Shown: positions 1 through 7,334, counted from the stretch's first letter. The stretch: 18,386 bases of DNA from CAZOZK01 sp964584245 (GCA_964584245.1 CAZOZK010000008.1:1-18386), one strand, 5' to 3'. The notes: a model not told the origin generated them from the sequence alone. Program-made: numbers and translations.

Positions 1-1
1 A

Positions 2-520
2 TCTGTAGGCTCGACCCACGATCATATTTGGGATTCATGGGAAAAGAGATTAGAGGAACAAACCATCAAAACCTGGTCTGACGATGAATTACCACACAGA
101 AATAGTGGAATTAGAGGCATTTGTCTCGAAACTATGTCAGGAAAAAAATACTTAATTTTGGAGGTTAAGTATCCGAATGAATTAGAAAGTGTACTAACAG
201 GTGTTAGCACAGTTGATGAAAGAATTGCAAAGAAAATAGACAAAATCGAGATTGACCTATTACATGATCTTCTGTCGAGATATGGTCTTACACTTATCTC
301 AAACTCATATTCTGAAGAAGCTATGCAAAAAATAGTATATACCGAATTTATGAGGAGTGCTCTGCCATCATTTGTTGCAAGATTAGAAGAAGAACTGGGC
401 AGAAAACTAGAAACAAGTGAAATCATTAGGATTACCACTCATTTTAAAGCTGGATTACCATTTTCTATAGATGACATACTAACTGATTCAAGTGGACCAC
501 GCGACACAAGTGGGAACTAA
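2..520 (+). CDS. Unrecognised protein, 5'-truncated by window edge
   Basis: The reading frame is open from base 2 through to the TAA at 518-520, so this is the C-terminal part (about 172 residues) of a longer gene that begins outside the window. An internal ATG at 134 is not needed as the start because the frame upstream is open and reads as ordinary protein (SVGSTHDHIWDSWEKRL). The visible part is charged, mostly alpha-helical in appearance, with no membrane segment or signal peptide. I recognise no family motif. It contains LILEVKYPNELE and, near the end, HFKAGLPFSIDD. No function is proposed. It is followed 51 nt later by the site-2 protease gene, which has its own promoter. Confidence 0.75.
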   Translation, partial: SVGSTHDHIWDSWEKRLEEQTIKTWSDDELPHRNSGIRGICLETMSGKKYLILEVKYPNELESVLTGVSTVDERIAKKIDKIEIDLLHDLLSRYGLTLISNSYSEEAMQKIVYTEFMRSALPSFVARLEEELGRKLETSEIIRITTHFKAGLPFSIDDILTDSSGPRDTSGN

Positions 521-535
521 TCCATACAAATTAAT

Positions 536-563
536 TTGCAAAACTCCCAGTTTGCTCTATACT
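536..563 (+). promoter_or_regulatory. Promoter of the site-2 protease gene
   Basis: TATACT at 558-563 ends 8 nt before the ATG at 572. A weak -35-like TTGCAA lies at 536-541, 16 nt upstream. Transcription would start at or within a base or two of the ATG. No Shine-Dalgarno sequence is present. Confidence 0.5.
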
Positions 564-571
564 AGGTTCCT

Positions 572-1198
572 ATGCTCTTGGGATTATTGTTTAGTAACCC
601 ACCACTGTTTGCAATTATTGCCTTGGGGATTTGTATTGCCATCACCATTCACGAATTCGCTCATGCTTGGGTTGCAGACAAATTAGGCGATCCAACACCT
701 CGCTACCAAGGCCGTGTCACGCTTGATCCTCGAGCACATCTCGACCCACTCGGCACGCTGGCAATTATAGTTGCTGGATTTGGCTGGGGTAAGCCCGTTA
801 GTTTTGATCCCTACAACCTCAAAGAACCCGTGCGCGACACCGCGCTGATTGCTTTTGCCGGTCCTCTTTCTAATTTGTTGTTGGCAGGAATGCTTGCTGG
901 CTTGATTCAAATTGGAATTTTGCCAGAGATATTGGTAGCAGCTGCACTTATCATCCTACAAATTAATGTGATGCTCGCTATTTTTAACCTGGTGCCGATC
1001 TATCCACTCGATGGTAGCAAGATTATTACTGCATTTTTGCCCAAGTCCACTGCCTACGAATTTGAGTCATTTATGGAGAAATATGGTTTCATGGTCCTGA
1101 TTTTTATGATTTTACCTTGGAATGGCACCTCACCAATCTCAATGCTGATCTCCCCCGCCATCGATTTCGTCATGAATGTGCTGTTGTTTAGGATGTAG
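572..1198 (+). CDS. Site-2 protease family (M50) intramembrane metalloprotease
   Basis: This is a 208-residue polytopic membrane protein of the peptidase M50/site-2 protease family. The zinc-binding HExxH motif is seen as HEFAH (H27, E28, H31) inside the first long hydrophobic segment. The third-ligand motif NLVPIYPLDG is at about residues 139-148, with D147. Hydrophobic stretches near 10-30, 60-75, 92-117, 121-143 and 165-205 fit the compact core without a PDZ domain, as in short bacterial and archaeal members. Such enzymes cut membrane-embedded substrates such as anti-sigma factors; the substrate here is unknown. The ATG at 572 is supported by a -10 hexamer 8 nt upstream. It converges with the HAD gene ending at 1225. 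Confidence 0.93.
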   Translation: MLLGLLFSNPPLFAIIALGICIAITIHEFAHAWVADKLGDPTPRYQGRVTLDPRAHLDPLGTLAIIVAGFGWGKPVSFDPYNLKEPVRDTALIAFAGPLSNLLLAGMLAGLIQIGILPEILVAAALIILQINVMLAIFNLVPIYPLDGSKIITAFLPKSTAYEFESFMEKYGFMVLIFMILPWNGTSPISMLISPAIDFVMNVLLFRM

Positions 1199-1224
1199 GG
1201 AATTTTTTTTCAGGCAATATCGGG

Positions 1225-1875
1225 CTACGCCATCACTTCGTCTAGCGTCTTAATGACTTTTACTCCTTGGAGTTGTGCCGAAAGTGGTCCACTTTGCCCT
1301 AATCTGTCCAAAAAGAATACTGGTTTGATTCCTGCAAGAGCCAACGCGGACACAGCAGAAAACTTGTCATCGATGACACAAAAATCGCCAGGAATCTTGC
1401 TTATGATCTCACCGATTGATTCGGGTGTTTCTTTACGTTTATTTATAAACGTATATTTGGTATCAAAATACCTAATTATCCCCGAATTTTCAATCTTTTT
1501 TGATTGATATTTTTCGACTCCCTGCGAAAAAATACCCAAAGTATTACCAACACTTAGTCGCTCTAAATTTCGGGTTACATCAGAAAAAAGATAGGTTCCT
1601 AACGTGTTTTTTTCGTAAAAAAAGGCGATAAGTTTTTCCTGCAACTCACGGCTCATTCCACCTGGACCTTCATCAGAAATAAACAGAATAAAATCTTCTG
1701 GACTAAAATCTGTAGAGACAAGCATGGTTTGATAGTAAGCATCCTTGAGGCGAAAAAATTCATCTACTGAGATAGACATTTCACGCTCTAGAAGCAATTG
1801 AACCTGGCCAAAAACCTGTTTTACAAAGCCTTTAGTATCAAGCAGAGTGTTATCGATGTCAAAGAGTATTACCAT
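1225..1875 (-). CDS. HAD superfamily hydrolase
   Basis: The protein has 216 residues and a haloacid dehalogenase fold. Motif I is DIDNTLLD (D6, D8) at the very N-terminus. Motif II is probably S117 in IFSQG. Motif III is a lysine near 146-148 (INKRKETPES), and motif IV is VIDDK (D169, D170). The insert between motifs I and II is helical, as in a C1-type cap of phosphoglycolate-phosphatase-like or nucleotidase-like members. All catalytic positions are present, so it should be an active phosphatase on a small phosphorylated metabolite, but the substrate cannot be told from sequence. The start is fixed by TAGAAT ending 6 nt upstream. It is transcribed divergently from the MBL-fold gene at 1932. 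Confidence 0.88.
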   Translation of the reverse strand: MVILFDIDNTLLDTKGFVKQVFGQVQLLLEREMSISVDEFFRLKDAYYQTMLVSTDFSPEDFILFISDEGPGGMSRELQEKLIAFFYEKNTLGTYLFSDVTRNLERLSVGNTLGIFSQGVEKYQSKKIENSGIIRYFDTKYTFINKRKETPESIGEIISKIPGDFCVIDDKFSAVSALALAGIKPVFFLDRLGQSGPLSAQLQGVKVIKTLDEVMA

Positions 1876-1881
1876 ACCGGC

Positions 1882-1887
1882 ATTCTA
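1882..1887 (-). promoter_or_regulatory. -10 element of the HAD gene
   Basis: On the minus strand TAGAAT (5 of 6 to TATAAT) ends 6 nt before the ATG at 1875. No convincing -35 is seen. Confidence 0.45.
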
Positions 1888-1912
1888 CTGCATTTTAGAC
1901 AGTTACGCGACG

Positions 1913-1921
1913 TGATATCCT
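1913..1921 (+). promoter_or_regulatory. Extended -10 of the MBL-fold gene
   Basis: TG-A-TATCCT is an extended -10 (TGn plus a weak hexamer) ending 10 nt before the ATG at 1932. It lies back to back with the promoter of the divergent HAD gene. Confidence 0.35.
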
Positions 1922-1931
1922 TACACCACAG

Positions 1932-2612
1932 ATGCTGTATATAAAATCGTTTACCCTTGGCCCACTTGACACCAATTGCTATTTGCTTTGGGATGAGTCT
2001 TTGCCAGAACGACCAGCCATGTTGATAGACCCCGCCGACGCTGGAGATTTCCTCACCGAAGAAATACTCAAGGAACAGGTATCCCTCACCTCCATAGTCC
2101 TCACGCATGGGCACATCGACCACCTCATGGGCGCCACTGAAGTATCCATCAACTTTGGCTTACCTGTCTGGGTACATCCAAAGGATCAATTTTTAGTAGA
2201 CCGCAGTGTCAGTACTGCAAAACATTGGTTTTCTCAAGACATATTGCCCCCTCCCCCTACAAAACCTATCGAGATAGGTCTCCCTTTTACTCTGGGTAAG
2301 TACACCATACAAATCTTACATACACCGGGACATACACCAGGGAGCATAACACTTTTAGTAGATGCTGTAGAAGAATCCCAGATCTACTTCAACAACACCC
2401 AGCTTTCAGATTTCTCGAGCGTGACCTTTGTCGGCGACATCATTTTTGCCCAAGGCTACAGCAGGACTGATTTCTCCTACGCAAACTCGAAACAACTCTG
2501 GAATTCACTTAATTCACTGCAAGATATCCTTCCACAAAAAACGCTTACTTTATCAGGACACGGTGAAATTTTTGAGTGGGCAGGTAGGCTGGATAAAAAT
2601 ACCAGCAACTAA
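1932..2612 (+). CDS. Metallo-beta-lactamase-fold hydrolase (glyoxalase II-like)
   Basis: This 226-residue protein is an MBL-fold hydrolase of the glyoxalase-II-like branch. The metal-binding motif is THGHIDH (H59, H61, D63, H64). Further ligands are H134 in HTPGHTPGS, D169 in FVGDIIF and H210 in LSGHGE. The N-terminus (FTLGPLDTNCYLL) is the usual opening of hydroxyacylglutathione-hydrolase-like proteins. All metal ligands are present, so activity on a thioester or related ester is plausible. The substrate is unknown, because small-genome bacteria of this kind usually lack a glutathione pathway. Residues 145-163 form an extra loop before D169. The gene converges on the EEP gene and the two share 4 bp at their stop codons. 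Confidence 0.92.
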   Translation: MLYIKSFTLGPLDTNCYLLWDESLPERPAMLIDPADAGDFLTEEILKEQVSLTSIVLTHGHIDHLMGATEVSINFGLPVWVHPKDQFLVDRSVSTAKHWFSQDILPPPPTKPIEIGLPFTLGKYTIQILHTPGHTPGSITLLVDAVEESQIYFNNTQLSDFSSVTFVGDIIFAQGYSRTDFSYANSKQLWNSLNSLQDILPQKTLTLSGHGEIFEWAGRLDKNTSN

Positions 2613-3454
2613 ACTTCCACCTCGACCACTAATGGCAAGTGATCTGAAATATCAACATCTGGACACGAGTGACTAATCACTGAAATATCTGGGGATACAA
2701 AAAACATATCCACCACAGCTTGAGCAAAACCAGGATATTTTTTCAAATCTTTTCTTTTTACATTAAACGTTGTTTTTAGCTCGTCCTTGAACACATTTTT
2801 CAGCTTTTTTTCGATAATTGAGATCGTTTGTGTGTGCGGCAAAACATTAAAATCCCCAGCCAAAATGACTGAGCGTATTTCCCCATCCTCCCCCACTAAC
2901 TCTTGGACAATTTTCTGACCCATTTCTAGTCTTCTTGGAGAATCCTCACCATTCTCACCCCAAATTCCTTGTGTGTTAAGTAAATGTAAGTCTGTTCCAG
3001 TGGGCAATGCAACAGTTACGTGTTGCAGATTCCTTGGTGAAAATTCGTACGCAGAATACTCGTTGACCCTTTTACCAAACGGGACATCAAAATGTGTTAC
3101 TGAAACTTCTCGAAGCGGATACTTGCTTAAAATTGCATTTCCTTGGGCAATTTCGAGTGGTGCTGGCCCGTCAATTGTGACCAGCGCATCATGACCCCCA
3201 ATCTCCTCAATAAATGCTGGCGCAAAATGGCCATATGCATAGCCCAATCGTTTTATCAATTCTTGGTAGGTACGATATTGGGAAGCGAGTGGTGAGGGTT
3301 GTGCAGTTTTATGTGGAACAACCGACTCCTCCTCTCCAAAATAAACTTCTTGCAGCAAAATAATATCTGGCTGCTCTTTTTGCAAGAACTCAACTATTTC
3401 TTCAAATAGTACTCCACCGATCCAAACATTTAGACAAATTATTTTGAGATGCAT
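2609..3454 (-). CDS. Endonuclease/exonuclease/phosphatase (EEP) family protein
   Basis: This 281-residue soluble protein has the full set of EEP superfamily motifs: N9 in CLNVWIGG, E36 in LLQEV, the GNAILSKYPL strand near 105-114, D201 and N203 in LAGDFNVLP, and the terminal SDH (D271, H272). These form the metal-dependent phosphoesterase site shared by exonuclease III, DNase I-like enzymes, sphingomyelinases and inositol phosphatases. It lacks a DNA-repair signature, so a role on a phospholipid or small phosphodiester is as likely as a nuclease role. No signal peptide is seen, which suggests a cytosolic protein. The start is supported by TATACT ending 6 nt upstream. It overlaps the convergent MBL gene by 4 bp. 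Confidence 0.9.
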   Translation of the reverse strand: MHLKIICLNVWIGGVLFEEIVEFLQKEQPDIILLQEVYFGEEESVVPHKTAQPSPLASQYRTYQELIKRLGYAYGHFAPAFIEEIGGHDALVTIDGPAPLEIAQGNAILSKYPLREVSVTHFDVPFGKRVNEYSAYEFSPRNLQHVTVALPTGTDLHLLNTQGIWGENGEDSPRRLEMGQKIVQELVGEDGEIRSVILAGDFNVLPHTQTISIIEKKLKNVFKDELKTTFNVKRKDLKKYPGFAQAVVDMFFVSPDISVISHSCPDVDISDHLPLVVEVEV

Positions 3455-3460
3455 AAATAA

Positions 3461-3466
3461 AGTATA
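3461..3466 (-). promoter_or_regulatory. -10 element of the EEP gene
   Basis: Minus-strand TATACT ends 6 nt before the ATG at 3454, so the transcript would be leaderless. No SD is present. Confidence 0.5.
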
Positions 3467-3528
3467 CCTACCTAAAAAGTTGAAGCAAGCAACAGTACAG
3501 AACTAAAAAAACCACAAGAATTATTTTT

Positions 3529-4587
3529 TTATGCTAGGGCAATATGCTGAATAGGTGCTGTTACTTTAAAATCCTTAAGAGAAGTACCGTTGGGCAAATA
3601 AACACTGAGAGAAATTGTTGCATCATCTGGCTCAGCGCCTAACCAGGCATTTTCAGCTAGTGTCTTGGCATACTCTCTTTTAAGTATTTCATCTAGTTGC
3701 TCGACAGAATTGACTTGATTTAAACATTTCATAATAAAATTTATAAACCCCTGGATAGAATTACGGTCTAATTTCAAAAAAGCATCTGTTGCGGTAACTA
3801 CTATCACGGGCTCATCTATTGGTAAAGAAACTGTTGCTTTCAATAATTTATGATTATTCAAATCAACCACTCCATCCATTGGAGCATCACCGGCTCCCTC
3901 CTCAGCCGTAGTATAAATTCTTGTAGGTGTAAGAATAAGTGTTGATGAGTCACCTTGCCCCAACATATGAATTTTTCTCAACGCATTTTTCTCATCTTCT
4001 TGAATTATTGATACCATACAGGTAGTTGGATAATCACGTACTATTTTGCCTTTTATGGCAGAAGGCTTTGTTTCATAAAGTGAATTCATCAACCCAAACT
4101 CAGTAGTTAATGCTGATTCTGCAGCTGCTTGTATCTCTTCAATTGAACGCGAGAATACTTGTGGATTAGTATCCGCAAGAGAATTGATAGCTTTACTTGC
4201 AGTTTCTGCAGCAATTCGTGCTTGAGAGTATGACACAGTGTCACCCTTCTTATTACAAAGTCTTGATCCCGATCCGCCTAATCCATCACCGACAAACGAG
4301 ACCGCAACTATTTGTACGCCTATTTCAGTTTGCCTAGCAAAATAGCCCTTTAGTTTAGATGACTGATCAGCTTTTGATTGAGCTTCAAACCGCTCAAGTA
4401 ATTTTCCCCTTAAGTTGGAAGAATGTAATAGTGTATCCATACCCTTAGGATTATTAATGACCCTAGCTATAGGTAGTCCGTCTTCATGATGAACGCTATG
4501 AACATAGAAAGCGGCAACAGTACCATGTAGAAAATTGAGTTCTTTTTTTGGTCCCCTATCAGTACTTGTTTCTTTTATTGTTACCAT
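3529..4587 (-). CDS. PP2C-type protein phosphatase
   Basis: The protein has 352 residues from the ATG at 4587. PP2C (PPM family) metal and phosphate motifs are recognisable in order: VGDGLGG (D101, G102), GQGDSS (D213), VTATDAF (D268) and EPDDATISL (D321, D322). Between the first two lie alanine-rich helices (ARIAAETASKA), as expected for the alpha/beta/beta/alpha sandwich. The conserved acidic residues are kept, so it should be an active Mn/Mg-dependent Ser/Thr phosphatase. Residues 1-85 form an N-terminal part with no clear match. The frame is also open upstream to an ATG at 4659, but that lies inside the preceding HAD gene, while TATAAT sits 7 nt before 4587. It starts 16 nt after the HAD gene on the same strand. 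Confidence 0.82.
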   Translation of the reverse strand: MVTIKETSTDRGPKKELNFLHGTVAAFYVHSVHHEDGLPIARVINNPKGMDTLLHSSNLRGKLLERFEAQSKADQSSKLKGYFARQTEIGVQIVAVSFVGDGLGGSGSRLCNKKGDTVSYSQARIAAETASKAINSLADTNPQVFSRSIEEIQAAAESALTTEFGLMNSLYETKPSAIKGKIVRDYPTTCMVSIIQEDEKNALRKIHMLGQGDSSTLILTPTRIYTTAEEGAGDAPMDGVVDLNNHKLLKATVSLPIDEPVIVVTATDAFLKLDRNSIQGFINFIMKCLNQVNSVEQLDEILKREYAKTLAENAWLGAEPDDATISLSVYLPNGTSLKDFKVTAPIQHIALA

Positions 4588-4594
4588 GAATATA

Positions 4595-4600
4595 ATTATA
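4595..4600 (-). promoter_or_regulatory. -10 element of the PP2C-like gene
   Basis: Minus-strand TATAAT is a perfect hexamer ending 7 nt before the ATG at 4587, in the 16-nt gap after the upstream HAD gene. It argues for start 4587 rather than 4659. Confidence 0.55.
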
Positions 4601-4603
4601 CCA

Positions 4604-5227
4604 CTACACCCATTGAGCCACCTCAATAAATTTTTCAATATTGGTGTAGTGCACACCATTTATTCCAAACTTTTGTGCCGCTTCGACATTCGCTAGCGTG
4701 TCGTCAAAAAACCAAATAGTATTTTTTTTGACCCCTTGTTTATTTCCTTTTTTTTCGGCACTCTGGGCTCCAATTTCATCAACTATCAACTCAAAAAATC
4801 GCTCACTGGGCTTTTTGCATCCCAAATCGGCAGAAGAAAAAAACCCGTCAAATAAATCACTAAATCCCATTTTGGTTTTTAGATATTCGGTCCGATATTT
4901 TTCTTGATTTGTAGCAACATATGCTCGAATTCCCTTTTGTCGCAAATTTTGGATTTGCCCAATCAGCTGCGAATCAACAATATGCTCGGCAGTAAACCAA
5001 TACTCAAGAAAATCCTGCACAGAACCCTGCCACTTCCAGTCCTTCAAATAGGGCTGGATACTTTGCTGCAGATCTGCACGACCCTCCAAACAATCATTGA
5101 AAACTGTGGTAAAAAACGGCATCGTTTTGTCTTTTGAAATTCCATAATCATCTTCCAAATGCTGGCTAAACATTTTGCCCGTAATGAGTACACCATCTAC
5201 ATCAAAAATATGAATGGGATTTGTCAT
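4604..5227 (-). CDS. HAD superfamily hydrolase
   Basis: This is a 207-residue HAD hydrolase. Motif I is FDVDGVL (D9, D11), motif II is ATNQ (T106), motif III is CKKPS (K139), and motif IV is WFFDDT (D175, D176). The order and spacing suit a subclass I enzyme with a helical cap at about residues 18-90. All catalytic residues are present; the substrate is unknown. The frame is open to an ATG at 5347, but the first 40 residues of that longer version are not family-like, and a perfect TATAAT lies 6 nt before the ATG at 5227. The shorter start is therefore preferred. It is divergent from the VOC gene and followed by the PP2C-like gene. Confidence 0.87.
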   Translation of the reverse strand: MTNPIHIFDVDGVLITGKMFSQHLEDDYGISKDKTMPFFTTVFNDCLEGRADLQQSIQPYLKDWKWQGSVQDFLEYWFTAEHIVDSQLIGQIQNLRQKGIRAYVATNQEKYRTEYLKTKMGFSDLFDGFFSSADLGCKKPSERFFELIVDEIGAQSAEKKGNKQGVKKNTIWFFDDTLANVEAAQKFGINGVHYTNIEKFIEVAQWV

Positions 5228-5233
5228 GAAGTC

Positions 5234-5239
5234 ATTATA
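5234..5239 (-). promoter_or_regulatory. -10 element of the second HAD gene
   Basis: Minus-strand TATAAT ends 6 nt before the ATG at 5227, consistent with a leaderless transcript and with the shorter start. Confidence 0.55.
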
Positions 5240-5355
5240 CTGTAGATTCGATTGTTGTTGGTAGAAAAGTGCTCTCGCTTTTTTGAGCTGCCTGGAAATA
5301 GCTTGAATATCGACTAACTCCACAATATGAGCGAGGTTTCCCACCAAATTCCATA

Positions 5356-5361
5356 TATAAT
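5356..5361 (+). promoter_or_regulatory. -10 element of the VOC gene
   Basis: TATAAT ends 6 nt before the ATG at 5368. No SD is present. Confidence 0.55.
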
Positions 5362-5367
5362 CACCTC

Positions 5368-5790
5368 ATGAAATTCAACCACATCGCCCTACGAATCAAA
5401 GATATAGATAACATGCTTGATTTTTATTGCACCAAACTTGGTTTGGCGGAGGCTTTTCGGATTCACAATGATGACGGCAGCCTGCGGATTGTGTATTTGC
5501 ACATTTCTGATGGGCAGTACTTAGAATTGTGCCTGGGCGGCTCAAATCGGCCAAAATTTGATGACCAAAATGATCTTGGTGTCCGGCACATCTGTTTTGT
5601 TGTTGATGATATACAAAAAACCCGACGCGAGCTGCTTGCCGCTGGTGTGCTGATTGATTCCCCTATCCTCACCATGCGCGACCACAACTTGGCCATGTAT
5701 TTGTTTGATCCGGAACAAAATAAAATTGAAATTGTTCAAACCAGTGTGGATTCACCGCAGTTTGGGTTTGAGAATTCAAGTTTGAGATAA
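5368..5790 (+). CDS. VOC (glyoxalase/dioxygenase fold) family protein
   Basis: The 140-residue protein has two beta-alpha-beta-beta-beta modules of the vicinal oxygen chelate superfamily. The four positions that bind metal in glyoxalase I-like proteins are filled: H5 (FNHIALRI), E53 (YLELCL), H74 (VRHICFVV) and E121 (NKIEIVQ). The ending FDPEQNKIEIVQ is typical of the family. It is probably a metal-dependent isomerase, lyase or dioxygenase on a small molecule, such as methylglyoxal-adduct detoxification. Without the substrate-side residues being diagnostic, I leave it at family level. The LMW-PTP-like gene follows after 13 nt and is probably co-transcribed. Confidence 0.9.
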   Translation: MKFNHIALRIKDIDNMLDFYCTKLGLAEAFRIHNDDGSLRIVYLHISDGQYLELCLGGSNRPKFDDQNDLGVRHICFVVDDIQKTRRELLAAGVLIDSPILTMRDHNLAMYLFDPEQNKIEIVQTSVDSPQFGFENSSLR

Positions 5791-5803
5791 TAAGAAAATT
5801 AAA

Positions 5804-6136
5804 ATGCTAAAAATCCTTGCCATCTGCTCTCGCAATAAAAAAAGAAGCCCGACCGCCGAAAAAATGTATGCCAACGATCAGCGGGTCCTGGTTCGCTCAG
5901 TTGGAACTAGCCCGAGCGCTAAAAGAAAAATTACGCAAGCAGATATTCAATGGGCAGATGTCCTATTATGTATGGAAAAAAAACATCTGCACCTAATTCA
6001 GCAGCAGTTCAACGCGCTTATACTTCCAAAAGTTGTTGTTCTAGATATCCCTGACGAGTACGAGTTCATGGAACCCGAGTTAATGACAATGATTGAGCGG
6101 GAGATTGAGGAGATAGTAGTCAATGCTGGTACTTAA
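5804..6136 (+). CDS. Short low-molecular-weight protein-tyrosine-phosphatase-like protein
   Basis: This 110-residue protein has the LMW-PTP signature at its N-terminus: ICSRNKKRSPTAE, that is C-x5-R-S with C8, R14 and S15. It also has the WADVLLCMEKKH segment near 50-61 and an IPDEYEFM loop (D84) that takes the place of the catalytic-acid DP loop. It is shorter than classical LMW-PTPs (about 150 residues) and matches a known compact bacterial subfamily with CSQNKLRSPTAE-like and IPDDYEFM-like motifs. Catalytic residues are present. Its substrate need not be phosphotyrosine. It lies 13 nt after the VOC gene with no clear promoter of its own. Confidence 0.87.
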   Translation: MLKILAICSRNKKRSPTAEKMYANDQRVLVRSVGTSPSAKRKITQADIQWADVLLCMEKKHLHLIQQQFNALILPKVVVLDIPDEYEFMEPELMTMIEREIEEIVVNAGT

Positions 6137-6156
6137 CTTTGTAGGGACTTTCGATA

Positions 6157-6714
6157 CTAAACAAGAACCTTTTCAAAATAATTTTCTTCATCGATCACTG
6201 GTTTATAACCAAGTCTAATAGCCCAATCTCCTGACCAACCTCTTTTAGCATGAAAAGAATTATTTGTAGCATCATGCAACCTTAAAACTACTGGGATATC
6301 TTTAGGTAATGAGCTCAGTAGTATTACTTTTTTAATTACTGATTCCGAAGACTGTAAAAGTCCTGAACCTATACCTAATCCCGGATGCATATATGTGTCA
6401 ATTCGTCCAGTTGCTACAATTTTAGGGGCATTAGATGATTTATCTATGCCAAAAGCATTTATTTTTCTCGCAACTAAATTACCTTCACCATCATTTAGAG
6501 AAATATCTAAAAATGGATTTTCATATGATGCTATTTTAAGATTTAAGTTCATCGGAATTCTTTCACCTGACTCACTTAGCAGTTCTACAGATTCGTAAAT
6601 ATCGCATGGTACTTTAGCCTCGTCCATCTCTTTGCAAATTTTTTCTATTGCCTTTGAAATTGCTGATCTATTCAAATTGGTTAATTTTTCAGGTGGGTGG
6701 GTTGTTTCAAGCAT
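6157..6714 (-). CDS. Hypothetical protein, possible GNAT-fold acetyltransferase
   Basis: This 185-residue soluble protein has no firm family match. The middle and C-terminal part resembles a GNAT fold. A beta strand (IVATGRIDTYM) runs into PGLGIGSGLL at 111-120, which looks like the acetyl-CoA pyrophosphate loop (Q/R-x-x-G-x-G/A). A later strand (PVVLRLHDATNNSFHAKRGW) and the ending IRLGYKPV resemble the usual N-x-x-A and GF/GY elements. The N-terminal 95 residues are not typical. An acetyltransferase role is an inference from motif shape only. TACAAA ends 6 nt before its ATG. It lies downstream of tRNA-Trp on the same strand, beyond a probable terminator. Confidence 0.6.
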   Translation of the reverse strand: MLETTHPPEKLTNLNRSAISKAIEKICKEMDEAKVPCDIYESVELLSESGERIPMNLNLKIASYENPFLDISLNDGEGNLVARKINAFGIDKSSNAPKIVATGRIDTYMHPGLGIGSGLLQSSESVIKKVILLSSLPKDIPVVLRLHDATNNSFHAKRGWSGDWAIRLGYKPVIDEENYFEKVLV

Positions 6715-6720
6715 AACTGT

Positions 6721-6726
6721 TTTGTA
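6721..6726 (-). promoter_or_regulatory. Weak -10 element of the GNAT-like gene
   Basis: Minus-strand TACAAA (4 of 6) ends 6 nt before the ATG at 6714. It is given because the spacing matches other genes in the window. Confidence 0.3.
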
Positions 6727-6744
6727 TTTAAAGTTAAGTATTTC

Positions 6745-6785
6745 AAAAAAAGTAATCCATAAACCCCGGGAGCAGTGTTTTGGAT
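6745..6785 (-). terminator. Probable intrinsic terminator downstream of tRNA-Trp
   Basis: On the minus strand ATCCAAAAC pairs with GTTTaTGGAT (9 bp with one bulged A) around a 12-nt loop that contains CCCGGG. After three bases comes a run of seven T. It lies 66 nt past the 3' end of tRNA-Trp and before the GNAT-like gene, so it would end the tRNA transcript. Confidence 0.5.
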
Positions 6786-6851
6786 CTGCATTATAAATAT
6801 CTTATCACATGAGAAATAACTTGAAGAAATTTTAGGTTCGAGTGGTTCTTG

Positions 6852-6923
6852 CAGGGCTAGCAGGAATCGAACCTGCAGTCCGGGTTTTGGAGACCCGTGG
6901 TTTACCAGTTAACCGATAGCCCT
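6852..6923 (-). tRNA. tRNA-Trp (anticodon CCA)
   Basis: The gene folds as a complete cloverleaf. Acceptor AGGGCTA pairs with TAGCCCT and is followed by discriminator G73. The anticodon stem is CGGGT/ACCCG with loop CTCCAAA, giving anticodon CCA. The T arm is GCAGG-TTCGATT-CCTGC. The 3' CCA is not encoded (CAA follows G73). A normal CCA anticodon, with TGA used as stop in this window, supports the standard genetic code. Confidence 0.97.
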
Positions 6924-6941
6924 AAATAAGCAACGCGCCCA

Positions 6942-6975
6942 CTTATAGAAGCGCATGCTGTATCTGCCGATTATA
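6942..6975 (-). promoter_or_regulatory. Candidate promoter region of tRNA-Trp
   Basis: Two minus-strand hexamers could serve: a perfect TATAAT at 6975-6970 (46 nt before the tRNA) and TATAAG at 6947-6942 (18 nt before it). No good -35 is visible for either. Confidence 0.35.
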
Positions 6976-6977
6976 TA

Positions 6978-6997
6978 TGCAAACAAGCGAGTTTGCA
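6978..6997. repeat. Perfect inverted repeat upstream of tRNA-Trp promoter
   Basis: TGCAAAC and GTTTGCA form a 7-bp perfect inverted repeat around AAGCGA, just upstream of the TATAAT. It could be an operator in the -35 region or a weak terminator for the small gene ending at 7039. There is no T-run. Confidence 0.5.
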
Positions 6998-7038
6998 CCT
7001 TAAGAATTATTTGACAGAGAAAATCAGTGAAAACGTTA

Positions 7039-7320
7039 TTATTTAGTTTTTTTATTAGACCGTTTTTTACCTCTAAACATACTGTGGTTAGGGTGAAACC
7101 TCATCTTAATCAGTTCTTCAAATGTCCTCTGAATCTCTGTGCTTCGTTTAAGTGAAGTGAGTCGTGCATCTCCACGCAGATATACATATTTTCCTCCAGT
7201 GTATGGAAAATCCCCAAAGTAAGTTGTACTGCCATCTCTCCACTTTGAAAATATCCACCCATCTGCTTTCGTATTCGGACGCATACCAACGAACCTATAT
7301 AGTCTTGAACTTTGTTCCAT
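7039..7320 (-). CDS. Hypothetical small basic protein
   Basis: This 93-residue protein is rich in aromatic and basic residues. Its lysine/arginine tail (RGKKRSNKKTK) could bind nucleic acid. The first half (GWIFSKWRDGSTTYFGDFPYTGGKYVYL) looks like a small beta-rich domain, and the second half (STEIQRTFEELIKMRF) looks helical. I recognise no family. A perfect TATAAT ending 8 nt before its ATG supports that it is a real, separately transcribed gene. It lies upstream of tRNA-Trp on the same strand, with 115 nt between. Confidence 0.6.
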   Translation of the reverse strand: MEQSSRLYRFVGMRPNTKADGWIFSKWRDGSTTYFGDFPYTGGKYVYLRGDARLTSLKRSTEIQRTFEELIKMRFHPNHSMFRGKKRSNKKTK

Positions 7321-7328
7321 ATCCTATA

Positions 7329-7334
7329 ATTATA
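7329..7334 (-). promoter_or_regulatory. -10 element of the 93-aa hypothetical gene
   Basis: Minus-strand TATAAT ends 8 nt before the ATG at 7320. Confidence 0.5.

Noticed and set aside
1199..1224. T-run after the site-2 protease gene as a terminator
   Set aside because: Eight T follow the stop codon region but no stable hairpin precedes them on the plus strand.
4588..4659. Longer N-terminus for the PP2C-like gene starting at 4659
   Set aside because: The added residues lie in the upstream HAD gene and a perfect -10 hexamer lies just before the ATG at 4587.
5228..5347. Longer N-terminus for the second HAD gene starting at 5347
   Set aside because: The HAD motif I is normally within about 10 residues of the start; TATAAT ends 6 nt before the ATG at 5227.
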